A stretch of 10,766 nucleotides of DNA, from assembly GCA_023457235.1 (NCBI GenBank), contig JAEWMK010000196.1, forward strand, positions 1 to 10,766. Reading direction: 5' to 3'. Below the pieces are notes generated by a model. It saw nothing but the letters and a program-made list of their open reading frames with translations. It did no database searches and had not been told where the DNA came from. This DNA comes from Bacillota bacterium. GTDB lineage: Bacteria > Bacillota > Bacilli > Bacillales > Bacillaceae_J. Positions 1-7,077 of the stretch are shown in pieces. Position 1 is the stretch's first letter, and each line of letters opens with the position of its first letter. The translations under genes were made by a program, and so were the position numbers.

Positions 1-127
1 ATTATTATAATGAAGCCGCCAGCTTAATGGGCGGTTTTATCCGTCAGTGGCAATGTGGGTGACTGTTGATGGCAAGCCCCGTCATTGCCACTGGCTATAT
101 ATCCGACATCGACCGTGACTGCGGACA
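1..127 (-). mobile_element. End of an insertion sequence (possibly IS21-like), partial
   Basis: A stretch clearly richer in G and C than the AT-rich gene it adjoins. Read on the minus strand it starts TGTCCGCAGTCACGG at 127. It carries an 11-bp inverted repeat (CAGTGGCAATG at 45-55, CATTGCCACTG at 83-93), a direct repeat GTGACTG (59-65 and 115-121) and a second hairpin (13-20 with 30-37). A TGT terminus with several short subterminal repeats fits the IS21 family, but no transposase is visible because the element leaves the window at base 1. The boundary at 127/128 is inferred from the change in composition and the loss of recombinase-like protein sequence. A different IS family or another type of element remains possible. 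Confidence 0.4.
13..37. repeat. Small GC-rich hairpin inside the putative IS end
   Basis: AAGCCGCC (13-20) pairs with GGCGGTTT (30-37) around a 9-nt loop, with one G·T pair. On the plus strand it is followed by TTTT, so it could terminate transcription running rightwards, out of the putative IS. It spans the stop codon (24-26) of the minus-strand recombinase-like reading frame. Confidence 0.4.
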
Positions 128-2279
128 AGATATCATTATATATTTTTCCAAAAAACCTCAGATGGGTATCCTTTCTGGAAGCACTCTCAGTCAATAAATG
201 AGAGTAATCCCCATAGCCCTGCCCCTTTTTTTCAAGCATATTTGATTCCTTAGCCTTTGTATATACTCTTCTCCTATGTGCTTCACATAAAGCCATTAGT
301 AAACCAATTTGATATATATAACTTTCCTCTACAACAAACTTTAACGATGGATTTAACCTATCCTTACTTCTTTTTTTCGGTAGAGGGTCAAATGCATCTA
401 TTTCACTCACAAGAGAAATAACCATTTTTCTTGCCATTTCCATCGTAAAAGCGTTATTTTCTATAGCTTTTATCACTTCCTCTTCATTTAAATTTAATAT
501 GTCTTCAAGCGAAGGAATTGGTAATTTTAAAATTAAATCTGACGTTCTCCATGCACATACGTAATGAATAGCACAAAAAAGCCAAGACATTGCATTACCT
601 CTTTTTTGTAAGGCATCCCTTTTTAATTGCTCGTAAACTTCTCCATCTGTGTTAAAAAGAATCCCTCCAAAATCAACCCATTGTTGAAAGGTATATGCCT
701 CTTCTTGTTCATCACTTCCTTCATAAATAGTCACTTTATACTCTTTTTCATACTTTGTAAGATAATTTCCTTTACAATAATCAACAAAAAATGAAAATTC
801 CCTTTTTGACATTTTTGTTTCTAATGAGCTAATAAGCCCCCATATTTCCTGGTCGTTATGCACCATTATCTCTTTCGTTAGTGTTGAAATAACAGTCGCA
901 TAGATAGTGCTAAGTGCATTTATAATATAATCACCGTCATTTTCTTTTAATCTTTCAATTACAAATGCATCATAAGCATTTATTGTCTTTTTTTGATTTG
1001 TCCTAACCTCAATTTCCTCTACTAACAATTTGAATTTTTCATAAGGATGGGTAGCTTCACTAAGCCTTTTTTCCTTTTCAATCAAAGCCTCTATTTTGGG
1101 TATATCAGATTTAAAAATCCTATGACTATTTTCCAAAATTGGGAATTCCTTATTAGGAATATACTCTAAATTTAATTCCTTTAAGGCCCTAAATAGTATT
1201 TTTTCCCCTATTTTTAACATTTCTGTCACTTCTTGAGTGGGTAATGTATTGTTACATATTGAAACAATTTCATCAATTTTTTTCTTTTCCATGTAGTATT
1301 TGTTTTCTATTTTTATAGCCCTAACAAATTCAGCTACTCCTATTGTGCTCTTTATCTTAAGAAGTTTCTGTACCTCGGAATTTTGATAATAGTCATTGGA
1401 GTTCTTAACCTTTTCAAGCAATTGATAATATTGAAGATACCTCTCTTTATCCTTTTTCCTTATAAAAATATTGTTTTTTTCCGTATTCACATACCATTCG
1501 ATGTTTAGATTATCACACACCATCATAACGTGCCTTGAAACACGTATAAATCCCCTACTTCTGTACTCTTTAGGAAATGCCTCTCTAAAGAATTCCATAT
1601 CCAAAAAAACGTCTACATCTGATGACTGATTTATATATTTTAGCTTTCTACCTTCAAATATCGTTGATTTATCTAAGGATTGCCTTGGTATATATTTCTC
1701 ATTTATCCTTTCAATAAGAATTGAAATTTCATCTTTTTTTATCCTTATATCATATTTATCAACTGGATTTTCATAATAAGTTAATTCTGACTTTATATAA
1801 CTCCTTATACTTAACGAGGGTATATCAGAATGATTACTTCTTTTATGGATAATTTCCACTATTTCTTCAATCCCAATCGTTTGATTAAGAAAATCAGCTA
1901 TTTGATTTACTTCATCTTTTGAAAAGTAAAAGCTGTTAATAACAGTCTGGATATTTAAGACATTGCGGTTTACCAAGTTTGTAATATGAGTTGTATTGCA
2001 TCCAAATTTCTCTGCAACTTCATTAGTCGAATAGTAATCAACTTTTTTACTATAAAATAGCCATCTATTCATCATAATCTTATTCAGTGTTTCAAAAACC
2101 TCCGAATCAATATAAATTTCTCCGTCTGATAATTGATATGGTAGGTTTAATTTATTACATAAGCCTTTTATATGCTTCATGACCTTAAAATTAGTTGTCA
2201 CATTGGATTCATAAGTCGGTAAGACATATTTGTTGAATAGGCCTTTTATATCGCTCAGTCTATAGGTTTCTTTCTTCAT
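24..2279 (-). CDS. Large recombinase-like protein (Tn554 TnpB-like), probably 3'-truncated
   Basis: A 751-residue reading frame, second gene of the radA-inserted element, 22 nt downstream of the 422-aa recombinase. Start: the ATG at 2279-2277 sits 8 nt after a GGGGG-type ribosome site; an ATG 4 nt upstream is out of frame. Three segments look like excisionase-type helix-turn-helix units: about 81-115 (STNEVAEKFGCNTTHITNLV), 299-325 (SEVQKLLKIK) and 346-375 (TQEVTEMLKI). The C-terminal third has a plausible tyrosine-recombinase box I with Arg578 (YVCAWRTSDLILKLP) and a basic stretch near 635-640. I find no box II HxxR and no terminal catalytic tyrosine. From residue 718 the codons fall in the GC-rich block I read as another IS, so the real C-terminus is probably lost. 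Inferred role: partner of the first recombinase in element movement; probably inactive in catalysis as it stands. Confidence 0.6.
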   Translation of the reverse strand: MKKETYRLSDIKGLFNKYVLPTYESNVTTNFKVMKHIKGLCNKLNLPYQLSDGEIYIDSEVFETLNKIMMNRWLFYSKKVDYYSTNEVAEKFGCNTTHITNLVNRNVLNIQTVINSFYFSKDEVNQIADFLNQTIGIEEIVEIIHKRSNHSDIPSLSIRSYIKSELTYYENPVDKYDIRIKKDEISILIERINEKYIPRQSLDKSTIFEGRKLKYINQSSDVDVFLDMEFFREAFPKEYRSRGFIRVSRHVMMVCDNLNIEWYVNTEKNNIFIRKKDKERYLQYYQLLEKVKNSNDYYQNSEVQKLLKIKSTIGVAEFVRAIKIENKYYMEKKKIDEIVSICNNTLPTQEVTEMLKIGEKILFRALKELNLEYIPNKEFPILENSHRIFKSDIPKIEALIEKEKRLSEATHPYEKFKLLVEEIEVRTNQKKTINAYDAFVIERLKENDGDYIINALSTIYATVISTLTKEIMVHNDQEIWGLISSLETKMSKREFSFFVDYCKGNYLTKYEKEYKVTIYEGSDEQEEAYTFQQWVDFGGILFNTDGEVYEQLKRDALQKRGNAMSWLFCAIHYVCAWRTSDLILKLPIPSLEDILNLNEEEVIKAIENNAFTMEMARKMVISLVSEIDAFDPLPKKRSKDRLNPSLKFVVEESYIYQIGLLMALCEAHRRRVYTKAKESNMLEKKGQGYGDYSHLLTESASRKDTHLRFFGKIYNDILSAVTVDVGYIASGNDGACHQQSPTLPLTDKTAH

Positions 2280-2301
2280 CCATTGTTCCCCCTATTCAAC
2301 C

Positions 2302-3570
2302 TCATTTAAAAAATTCTTTATACATTTCTTTTTGTATAGACTTAATTTTCTCGTCAACTTTTGGATTTTGGGTTAAATATGTAATTGATGAATTTAATGA
2401 GCTATCCCCTCGCCAATATGCAAGTTCATTTGGATTAGAAACATATTCTGCTATTTGTTGGGTAAAAAAGTGTCTTAAAATATGTTTATTGGTTCTTCCT
2501 GAAAGCAAGTTATTAGATTGTCCAACGGAATAAAAATCTCCTTTTGATAATCGTTTAATCAGTAATTTGATGATTTCTTTAAAATGGTAATTATAACTCG
2601 ATTCCATTAGTGCTTCCCCATCCCTATTAATGAAAATAGCTCCAAAAGGACTATTCTTTTCTTTTAGGATTTCAAGGTGTTGTTCATAGACTTTTTTTAA
2701 TACGGATAAAAATACTGGATGAATAGGTTGAATCCTTGGCTTTTTAATTTCCCCAACGCTTTTATAGTCATTCCTCATTCTTGTTTTATAACGTAAATCA
2801 ATATTAAAATAGGAATATTCCCTTCCTGTATATCCATAGTGGATTTTATCCATTGATACATTGCAAACTTCTCCTGCACGAAGACCTCCAAAAGCCTGTA
2901 AACATACAGCTAATTTTAACTCTGGATAATTCCGTTCACACACATCTAATAACTCAGCAACAACCTTTATTGGTAGGTGTTTTAATTTCTCTGGAGGCTG
3001 ATAATACGGATACATTACAGAAAACAGCGTACCCCTTGTTTCCTTTCCCTTTTTATTACGTTTCCTCCCCCCGTATGTTACAACTTTATAAAAATCATCC
3101 TCACTTATGTACTTCATTTTTTTGATTTCCTCGTAGATGAACCTATAGAATCTATTTAATACTGCCTCTGCTTTTTCAACTGTGTCTCTTGTTTTATTCT
3201 TATGTCCTATTTTCCCTTTTGAATAATCCCTTAAGAATTCATTTCCATGCTTTATCTGTAAATCCTCAATATTAGTCAATTTATATTCCTCATACTTGTC
3301 AAAGAAAATATAGTTTAAAAAAAGAACTACAATCTTTGCATAACTCAATTTCGTTTTAAAACTATTATTTATCATTCCTTTTTTGTAGAAGAAGTTACTG
3401 TATGCTGACACTTTGAATCTTTTCTTTTGATTATTTTCTAACACAATAAATACGAACTGTTGTCCTAACCCCTCCTCGTCAACCATTATATATTTCCTCA
3501 ATTTGAACCTTACATTTCTAATTCTTTCTCTATATGGTTTCTCTTTTACGTATTGAACTATGTCCCCCAT
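2302..3570 (-). CDS. Tyrosine recombinase / integrase of the radA-inserted element (Tn554 TnpA-like)
   Basis: A 422-residue site-specific recombinase, first gene of the element, start supported by AAGGTGG nine nucleotides upstream of ATG. The N-terminal half (about 60-160) is the helical core-binding domain. The catalytic domain shows box I Arg231 (FGGLRAGEVCNVS), a candidate Lys277/278 (KKPRIQPIHP), box II His363-Ile-Leu-Arg366-His367 (HILRHFF) and the nucleophile Tyr398 (SSLNSSITYL). The third catalytic position, normally His or Trp in a GH/GW-S-S pattern, reads Gly388-Asp389-Ser-Ser, so an aspartate appears to replace it; nearby Trp386 may compensate. The enzyme should cut and join DNA through a 3'-phosphotyrosine link at the ends of the element and at its target in radA. 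Adjacent to the radA junction and followed by a second large recombinase-like gene, as in Tn554. A complete, apparently intact gene. Confidence 0.88.
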   Translation of the reverse strand: MGDIVQYVKEKPYRERIRNVRFKLRKYIMVDEEGLGQQFVFIVLENNQKKRFKVSAYSNFFYKKGMINNSFKTKLSYAKIVVLFLNYIFFDKYEEYKLTNIEDLQIKHGNEFLRDYSKGKIGHKNKTRDTVEKAEAVLNRFYRFIYEEIKKMKYISEDDFYKVVTYGGRKRNKKGKETRGTLFSVMYPYYQPPEKLKHLPIKVVAELLDVCERNYPELKLAVCLQAFGGLRAGEVCNVSMDKIHYGYTGREYSYFNIDLRYKTRMRNDYKSVGEIKKPRIQPIHPVFLSVLKKVYEQHLEILKEKNSPFGAIFINRDGEALMESSYNYHFKEIIKLLIKRLSKGDFYSVGQSNNLLSGRTNKHILRHFFTQQIAEYVSNPNELAYWRGDSSLNSSITYLTQNPKVDEKIKSIQKEMYKEFFK

Positions 3571-3618
3571 CTACTTAATCCACCTTGGTATATCGTTTAT
3601 TTTTATAAAATCAATTAT

Positions 3619-3624
3619 ATTATA
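3619..3624 (-). promoter_or_regulatory. Candidate -10 box for the recombinase gene
   Basis: The minus strand reads TATAAT about 50 nt upstream of the recombinase ATG; a second overlapping TATAAT lies at 3614-3619. No convincing -35 hexamer is present at the right distance, and the whole region is so AT-rich that such hexamers arise easily by chance. Confidence 0.25.
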
Positions 3625-3664
3625 TATCATTTTATAAGTTTATACGTTTATTTTTTTATTAATT

Positions 3665-4528
3665 TTAAACGAAATAAAATCCCTCATAAAACCTTATATA
3701 AATTGGTTTTCTAAGGGATTTCCATATATTTATATAAACATTTATAGTTATTAGGTTTATAACCGCCCTTAAAATACGATATGTATGATGACGTTCCCCT
3801 TCGAAATACAAGACTGCATCAACCATATGTTCAAGTAGTCTAGGACCCGCAATTGATCCTTCCTTCGTGACATGTCCGACTAAGAAAATAGCGATTCCCT
3901 TCGTTTTAGCAATTCGCATAAAATGCGAGGTACATTCTCTAACCTGTGACACGCTGCCAGGAGCAGATTGAACCTCAGGATGATAAACGGTTTGAATTGA
4001 ATCGATAACAACAAACGATGGGTTCATTTCATCAATTGCTTTTTCGATATAAGCTAAATCTGTTTCGGATAAAACAAAAAGGTTATCACTTTCTATACGT
4101 AAACGATCGGCCCGAAGTTTCGTCTGGCGAGGAGATTCTTCCCCAGATATGTATAAAACTTTATGATTCCTAGTTGCAAGCTGTGAAGATATTTGTAATA
4201 AAAGCGTCGATTTTCCAATTCCAGGGTCGCCGCCAATTAACACAAGTGATCCCGGAACAATTCCTCCACCTAAAACTCTGTCCATTTCCTTATACTCTGT
4301 ATATATTCTTGGCTCACTAACGGATTGAATGGTGGTAATCATTTGAGGCTTATTTGTTCCAGCCATTGTCTCAGAAGAAGTAACAAATGATTGTCTTCTT
4401 GATGATTTTGGGAGCTCTATTTCCTCCACCATTGTGTTCCATTCATTACACCCAGGGCATTTCCCCAACCATTTTGGCGTTTCATAGCCACATACTTGAC
4501 AGCAAAACTTTGTTTTTTTCTTTGACAT
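3665..4528 (-). CDS. radA: DNA repair protein RadA (Sms), C-terminal half lost to element insertion
   Basis: RadA is a RecA-like branch-migration motor in recombinational repair. Visible: the N-terminal C4 zinc finger (Cys10-x2-Cys13, Cys24-x2-Cys27), Walker A GDPGIGKST at 100-108, the SGEES motif near 128-132, Walker B FVVIDS at 172-177, and the GHVTKEG segment. RadA-like sequence ends at ILRAV, residue 256 (codon at 3763-3761). In B. subtilis the next residues are KNRFG, the RadA signature motif, followed by the Lon-protease-like domain; the full protein is about 458 residues. Here 31 unrelated residues (INLITINVY...) from the element precede a stop. The product therefore lacks KNRFG and the Lon-like domain and is probably non-functional. 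ATG start with AGAAGGGA eight nucleotides upstream. It lies 120 nt past clpC, beyond a terminator, and I could not identify its own promoter. Confidence 0.93.
   Translation of the reverse strand: MSKKKTKFCCQVCGYETPKWLGKCPGCNEWNTMVEEIELPKSSRRQSFVTSSETMAGTNKPQMITTIQSVSEPRIYTEYKEMDRVLGGGIVPGSLVLIGGDPGIGKSTLLLQISSQLATRNHKVLYISGEESPRQTKLRADRLRIESDNLFVLSETDLAYIEKAIDEMNPSFVVIDSIQTVYHPEVQSAPGSVSQVRECTSHFMRIAKTKGIAIFLVGHVTKEGSIAGPRLLEHMVDAVLYFEGERHHTYRILRAVINLITINVYINIWKSLRKPIYIRFYEGFYFV
3677..3721. repeat. 17-bp inverted repeat at the radA end of the element
   Basis: The arms 3677-3693 (AAATCCCTCATAAAACC) and 3705-3721 (GGTTTTCTAAGGGATTT) match at 15 of 17 positions around an 11-nt AT loop. On the minus strand the hairpin is followed by TTTTATTTCG, so it may work as a terminator that ends radA transcripts and shields the recombinase gene from read-through. 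Its place just inside the element end also suits a binding site for the recombinase. It lies within the non-RadA tail of the radA reading frame. Confidence 0.6.
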
Positions 4529-4599
4529 GAAAAAAGTCCCTTCTCATTAAAGTTACCACATATTGTTAATATTTATGATACCATAACGAATATTGTTTA

Positions 4600-4633
4600 G
4601 AAAAAGAAATGAAGGACGCTTTTGGCGTCCTTC
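4600..4633 (-). terminator. Rho-independent terminator of the clpC operon
   Basis: On the minus strand GAAGGACGC (4633-4625) pairs perfectly with GCGTCCTTC (4619-4611) around a 5-nt loop, followed by ATTTCTTTTT. It begins about 16 nt after the clpC stop codon. It should end or reduce transcription before radA. Confidence 0.85.
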
Positions 4634-4648
4634 TCTATCTATCCAATC

Positions 4649-7072
4649 CTACTCTGTTTTTACTACGTAATCATCATTTTCTACATCAATGAAAATTTTA
4701 TGACCCTTTTGAATTGTCCCTTTTAATAATTCTTCAGATAAGCGGTCTTCAACCTGCTTCTGCAGTGCCCGTCTTAATGGTCTAGCCCCATATTCAGGAT
4801 CAAAGCCTTCATTGGCAATTTTTTCTTTCGCTGCACTCGATAATGAAAAATCGATGTCCTGCTCTTTTAAGCGTTTTGTTAATTCATTCGCCATTAATGT
4901 AATAATTTCATTAATATGCTGTTTCTCTAAAGAGTGGAAGACAATAATTTCATCAATACGATTTAAGAATTCAGGGCGGAATGCCTTTTTCAATGCATCC
5001 ATTACCTTCGATTTCATATCCTTGTATTCTTGACCCTCTTGAACATTAAAGCCTACATATTTATTACGCTTAAGCTCGCTTGCACCGACATTTGATGTCA
5101 TTATCACAATTGTATTGCGGAAGTCAACAGTACGTCCTTTTGAATCAGTTAAGCGACCATCCTCTAATACTTGAAGTAGAATATTAAATACTTCTGGATG
5201 TGCTTTTTCAATTTCATCTAATAGAATGACAGAAAACGGTTTACGACGAACCTTTTCGGTTAATTGACCCCCTTCTTCATGACCTACATAGCCTGGAGGT
5301 GAACCAACTAAACGGGATGTTGTATGCTTTTCCATATACTCTGACATGTCGATGCGGATCAGAGCATCTTCATCACCGAACATCGCTTCTGCAAGAGCGC
5401 GTGCTAATTCCGTTTTACCTACACCAGTAGGTCCTAAGAATATAAATGAACCGATTGGGCGCTTTGGATCCTTTAGTCCTGAACGTGCTCTGCGGATTGC
5501 TTTTGCGATCGCTTTTACAGCTTCCTCTTGACCGATTACACGAGAATGAAGGATACTTTCCATGTTCAAAAGTCGCTCTGTCTCTGCCTGGGCTAATTTA
5601 GATACAGGTACTCCCGTCCAAGCAGAAACTACTAAAGCAATATCCTCTGTTGTCACTTCTGAGTTTTCTTTACCCTGTCTTTCTTTCCACTCTTTCTTCG
5701 TTTTTTCGACATCTTCACGAAGACGCTGCTCTGTATCTCTTAAAGAAGCCGCTTTTTCAAATTCCTGGCTTTGTACCGCTGCATCTTTTTCTTTACGAAT
5801 TTCCTCTAACTTTTGCTCAAGCTCCTTTAGGTTAGGCGGAGCAGTATATGAGCGAAGACGGACTTTAGCTGCTGCCTCATCAATAAGGTCAATCGCTTTA
5901 TCAGGAAGGAAACGATCTGATATATAACGAGATGAAAGCTTTACAGCCTCTTCAATCGCCTCATCTGTGATGGAAACACGATGGTGGGCCTCATAACGAT
6001 CACGTAATCCATATAATATTTGGATTGCTTCCTCCTGAGTCGGTTCACCTACTTGAATTGGCTGGAATCGACGTTCTAAGGCCGCATCCTTTTCGATATA
6101 TTTACGATACTCATCTAATGTTGTAGCACCGATACATTGCAGTTCTCCACGAGCTAAGGAAGGTTTAAGAATATTAGATGCGTCAATTGCCCCTTCTGCC
6201 CCACCTGCACCAATCAAAGTATGCAATTCATCGATGAATAAAATAATATTTTGCGCTTGGCGAATTTCATCCATCACTTTTTTCAAGCGGTCTTCAAATT
6301 CACCACGATATTTAGTCCCGGCAACAACTGTACCCATATCCAAAGTCATTACGCGCTTATTACGAAGAATTTCAGGCACTTCATTTTGCACGATTTGCTG
6401 AGCAAGACCTTCCGCAATCGCTGTTTTACCTACTCCAGGTTCACCGATTAAAACTGGATTATTTTTTGTGCGTCGGCTTAATACTTCAATTACACGTTGA
6501 ATTTCTTTGCCTCTGCCAATAACAGGGTCAAGACTTCCTTCACGGGCAATTTGTGTTAAATCGCGGGCAAGACTGTCTAATGTTGGCGTATTCGCATTTG
6601 CTACTGCCCCGCCGGAATGACCGCTGGAAGTAGACTCATTGCTTCCTAACAGTTGTAGAACTTGCTGGCGTGCCTTATTTAAGCTTACACCTAAATTGTT
6701 TAATACACGGGCAGCAACACCTTCACCTTCGCGGATGAGTCCAAGTAGAATATGCTCAGTTCCTACATAGGAATGACCCAGCTTTCTCGCCTCATCCATA
6801 GAAAGTTCGATCACCTTTTTAGCTCTTGGTGTATAGTGAATCGTTTGACTCGCTTCATCACCTCTGCCAATAAGGGCTTCGACTTCCTCTTGGATTTTTT
6901 CTGGTCCAAGATTTAGGGCTAATAGTGCTTTAGCTGCAATCCCTTCACCCTCGCGAATAAGGCCTAATAAAATATGCTCAGTTCCAATATTACTATGTCC
7001 TAAACGAACCGCTTCCTCTTGTGCAAGTGCCAATACCTTTTGCGCACGTTCGGTAAATCTTCCAAACATCAT
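4649..7072 (-). CDS. clpC: ATP-dependent Clp protease ATPase subunit ClpC
   Basis: An 807-residue class III heat-shock AAA+ unfoldase (B. subtilis ClpC has 810). It forms hexamers that unfold phospho-arginine-marked or adaptor-delivered proteins and feed them to ClpP in the cytoplasm. Domains: a double Clp_N repeat at 1-145 (TEHILLGLIREGEG occurs twice, near 31 and 105); first AAA+ with Walker A GEPGVGKT at 210-217 and Walker B LFIDE ending at 282; a middle domain with a UVR-type coiled coil about 420-460, the contact for McsB or MecA adaptors; second AAA+ with Walker A GPTGVGKT at 547-554 and Walker B VILLDE at 615-620; and a C-terminal D2 small domain with the conserved GARPLRR. Start ATG-ATG five nucleotides after the mcsB stop, with GGGAGAG overlapping the mcsB end. 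Last gene before the operon terminator. Confidence 0.98.
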   Translation of the reverse strand: MMFGRFTERAQKVLALAQEEAVRLGHSNIGTEHILLGLIREGEGIAAKALLALNLGPEKIQEEVEALIGRGDEASQTIHYTPRAKKVIELSMDEARKLGHSYVGTEHILLGLIREGEGVAARVLNNLGVSLNKARQQVLQLLGSNESTSSGHSGGAVANANTPTLDSLARDLTQIAREGSLDPVIGRGKEIQRVIEVLSRRTKNNPVLIGEPGVGKTAIAEGLAQQIVQNEVPEILRNKRVMTLDMGTVVAGTKYRGEFEDRLKKVMDEIRQAQNIILFIDELHTLIGAGGAEGAIDASNILKPSLARGELQCIGATTLDEYRKYIEKDAALERRFQPIQVGEPTQEEAIQILYGLRDRYEAHHRVSITDEAIEEAVKLSSRYISDRFLPDKAIDLIDEAAAKVRLRSYTAPPNLKELEQKLEEIRKEKDAAVQSQEFEKAASLRDTEQRLREDVEKTKKEWKERQGKENSEVTTEDIALVVSAWTGVPVSKLAQAETERLLNMESILHSRVIGQEEAVKAIAKAIRRARSGLKDPKRPIGSFIFLGPTGVGKTELARALAEAMFGDEDALIRIDMSEYMEKHTTSRLVGSPPGYVGHEEGGQLTEKVRRKPFSVILLDEIEKAHPEVFNILLQVLEDGRLTDSKGRTVDFRNTIVIMTSNVGASELKRNKYVGFNVQEGQEYKDMKSKVMDALKKAFRPEFLNRIDEIIVFHSLEKQHINEIITLMANELTKRLKEQDIDFSLSSAAKEKIANEGFDPEYGARPLRRALQKQVEDRLSEELLKGTIQKGHKIFIDVENDDYVVKTE

Positions 7073-7077
7073 CTAGA

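Larger units (their letters stand above)
1..3760 (-). mobile_element. Tn554-like site-specific element inserted in radA, partial
   Basis: From about 3760 leftwards the sequence is much more AT-rich than the clp locus, and the RadA protein match ends abruptly. The block contains a terminal AT-rich region with a 17-bp inverted repeat, then two large co-directional genes: a tyrosine recombinase and a larger recombinase-like protein. Tn554 and its relatives encode two tyrosine recombinases (TnpA, TnpB) plus a small TnpC and insert in radA, so family membership is a reasonable inference. No TnpC or cargo genes are in view; they would lie left of base 1. Bases 1-127 look like a later insertion inside this element. 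The right boundary is set only by protein similarity and could be off by around ten bases. Confidence 0.6.

Noticed and set aside
1..127. Group II intron end as an explanation of the GC-rich left edge
   Set aside because: I see no GUGYG start or domain V-like hairpin; an IS end with a TGT terminus and subterminal repeats fits better.
3571..3664. A short gene or complete promoter in the AT-rich region before the recombinase
   Set aside because: Only a lone TATAAT-like box could be seen; no frame with a start and ribosome site other than the recombinase itself.
4529..4599. A dedicated radA promoter, including a stress-sigma type
   Set aside because: Several AT-rich hexamers occur but none pairs with a second element at correct spacing.
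5562..5927. Open frames on the plus strand inside clpC, mcsB and ctsR
   Set aside because: They lie antisense to strongly conserved genes, have no ribosome site I can support, and show no recognisable protein.
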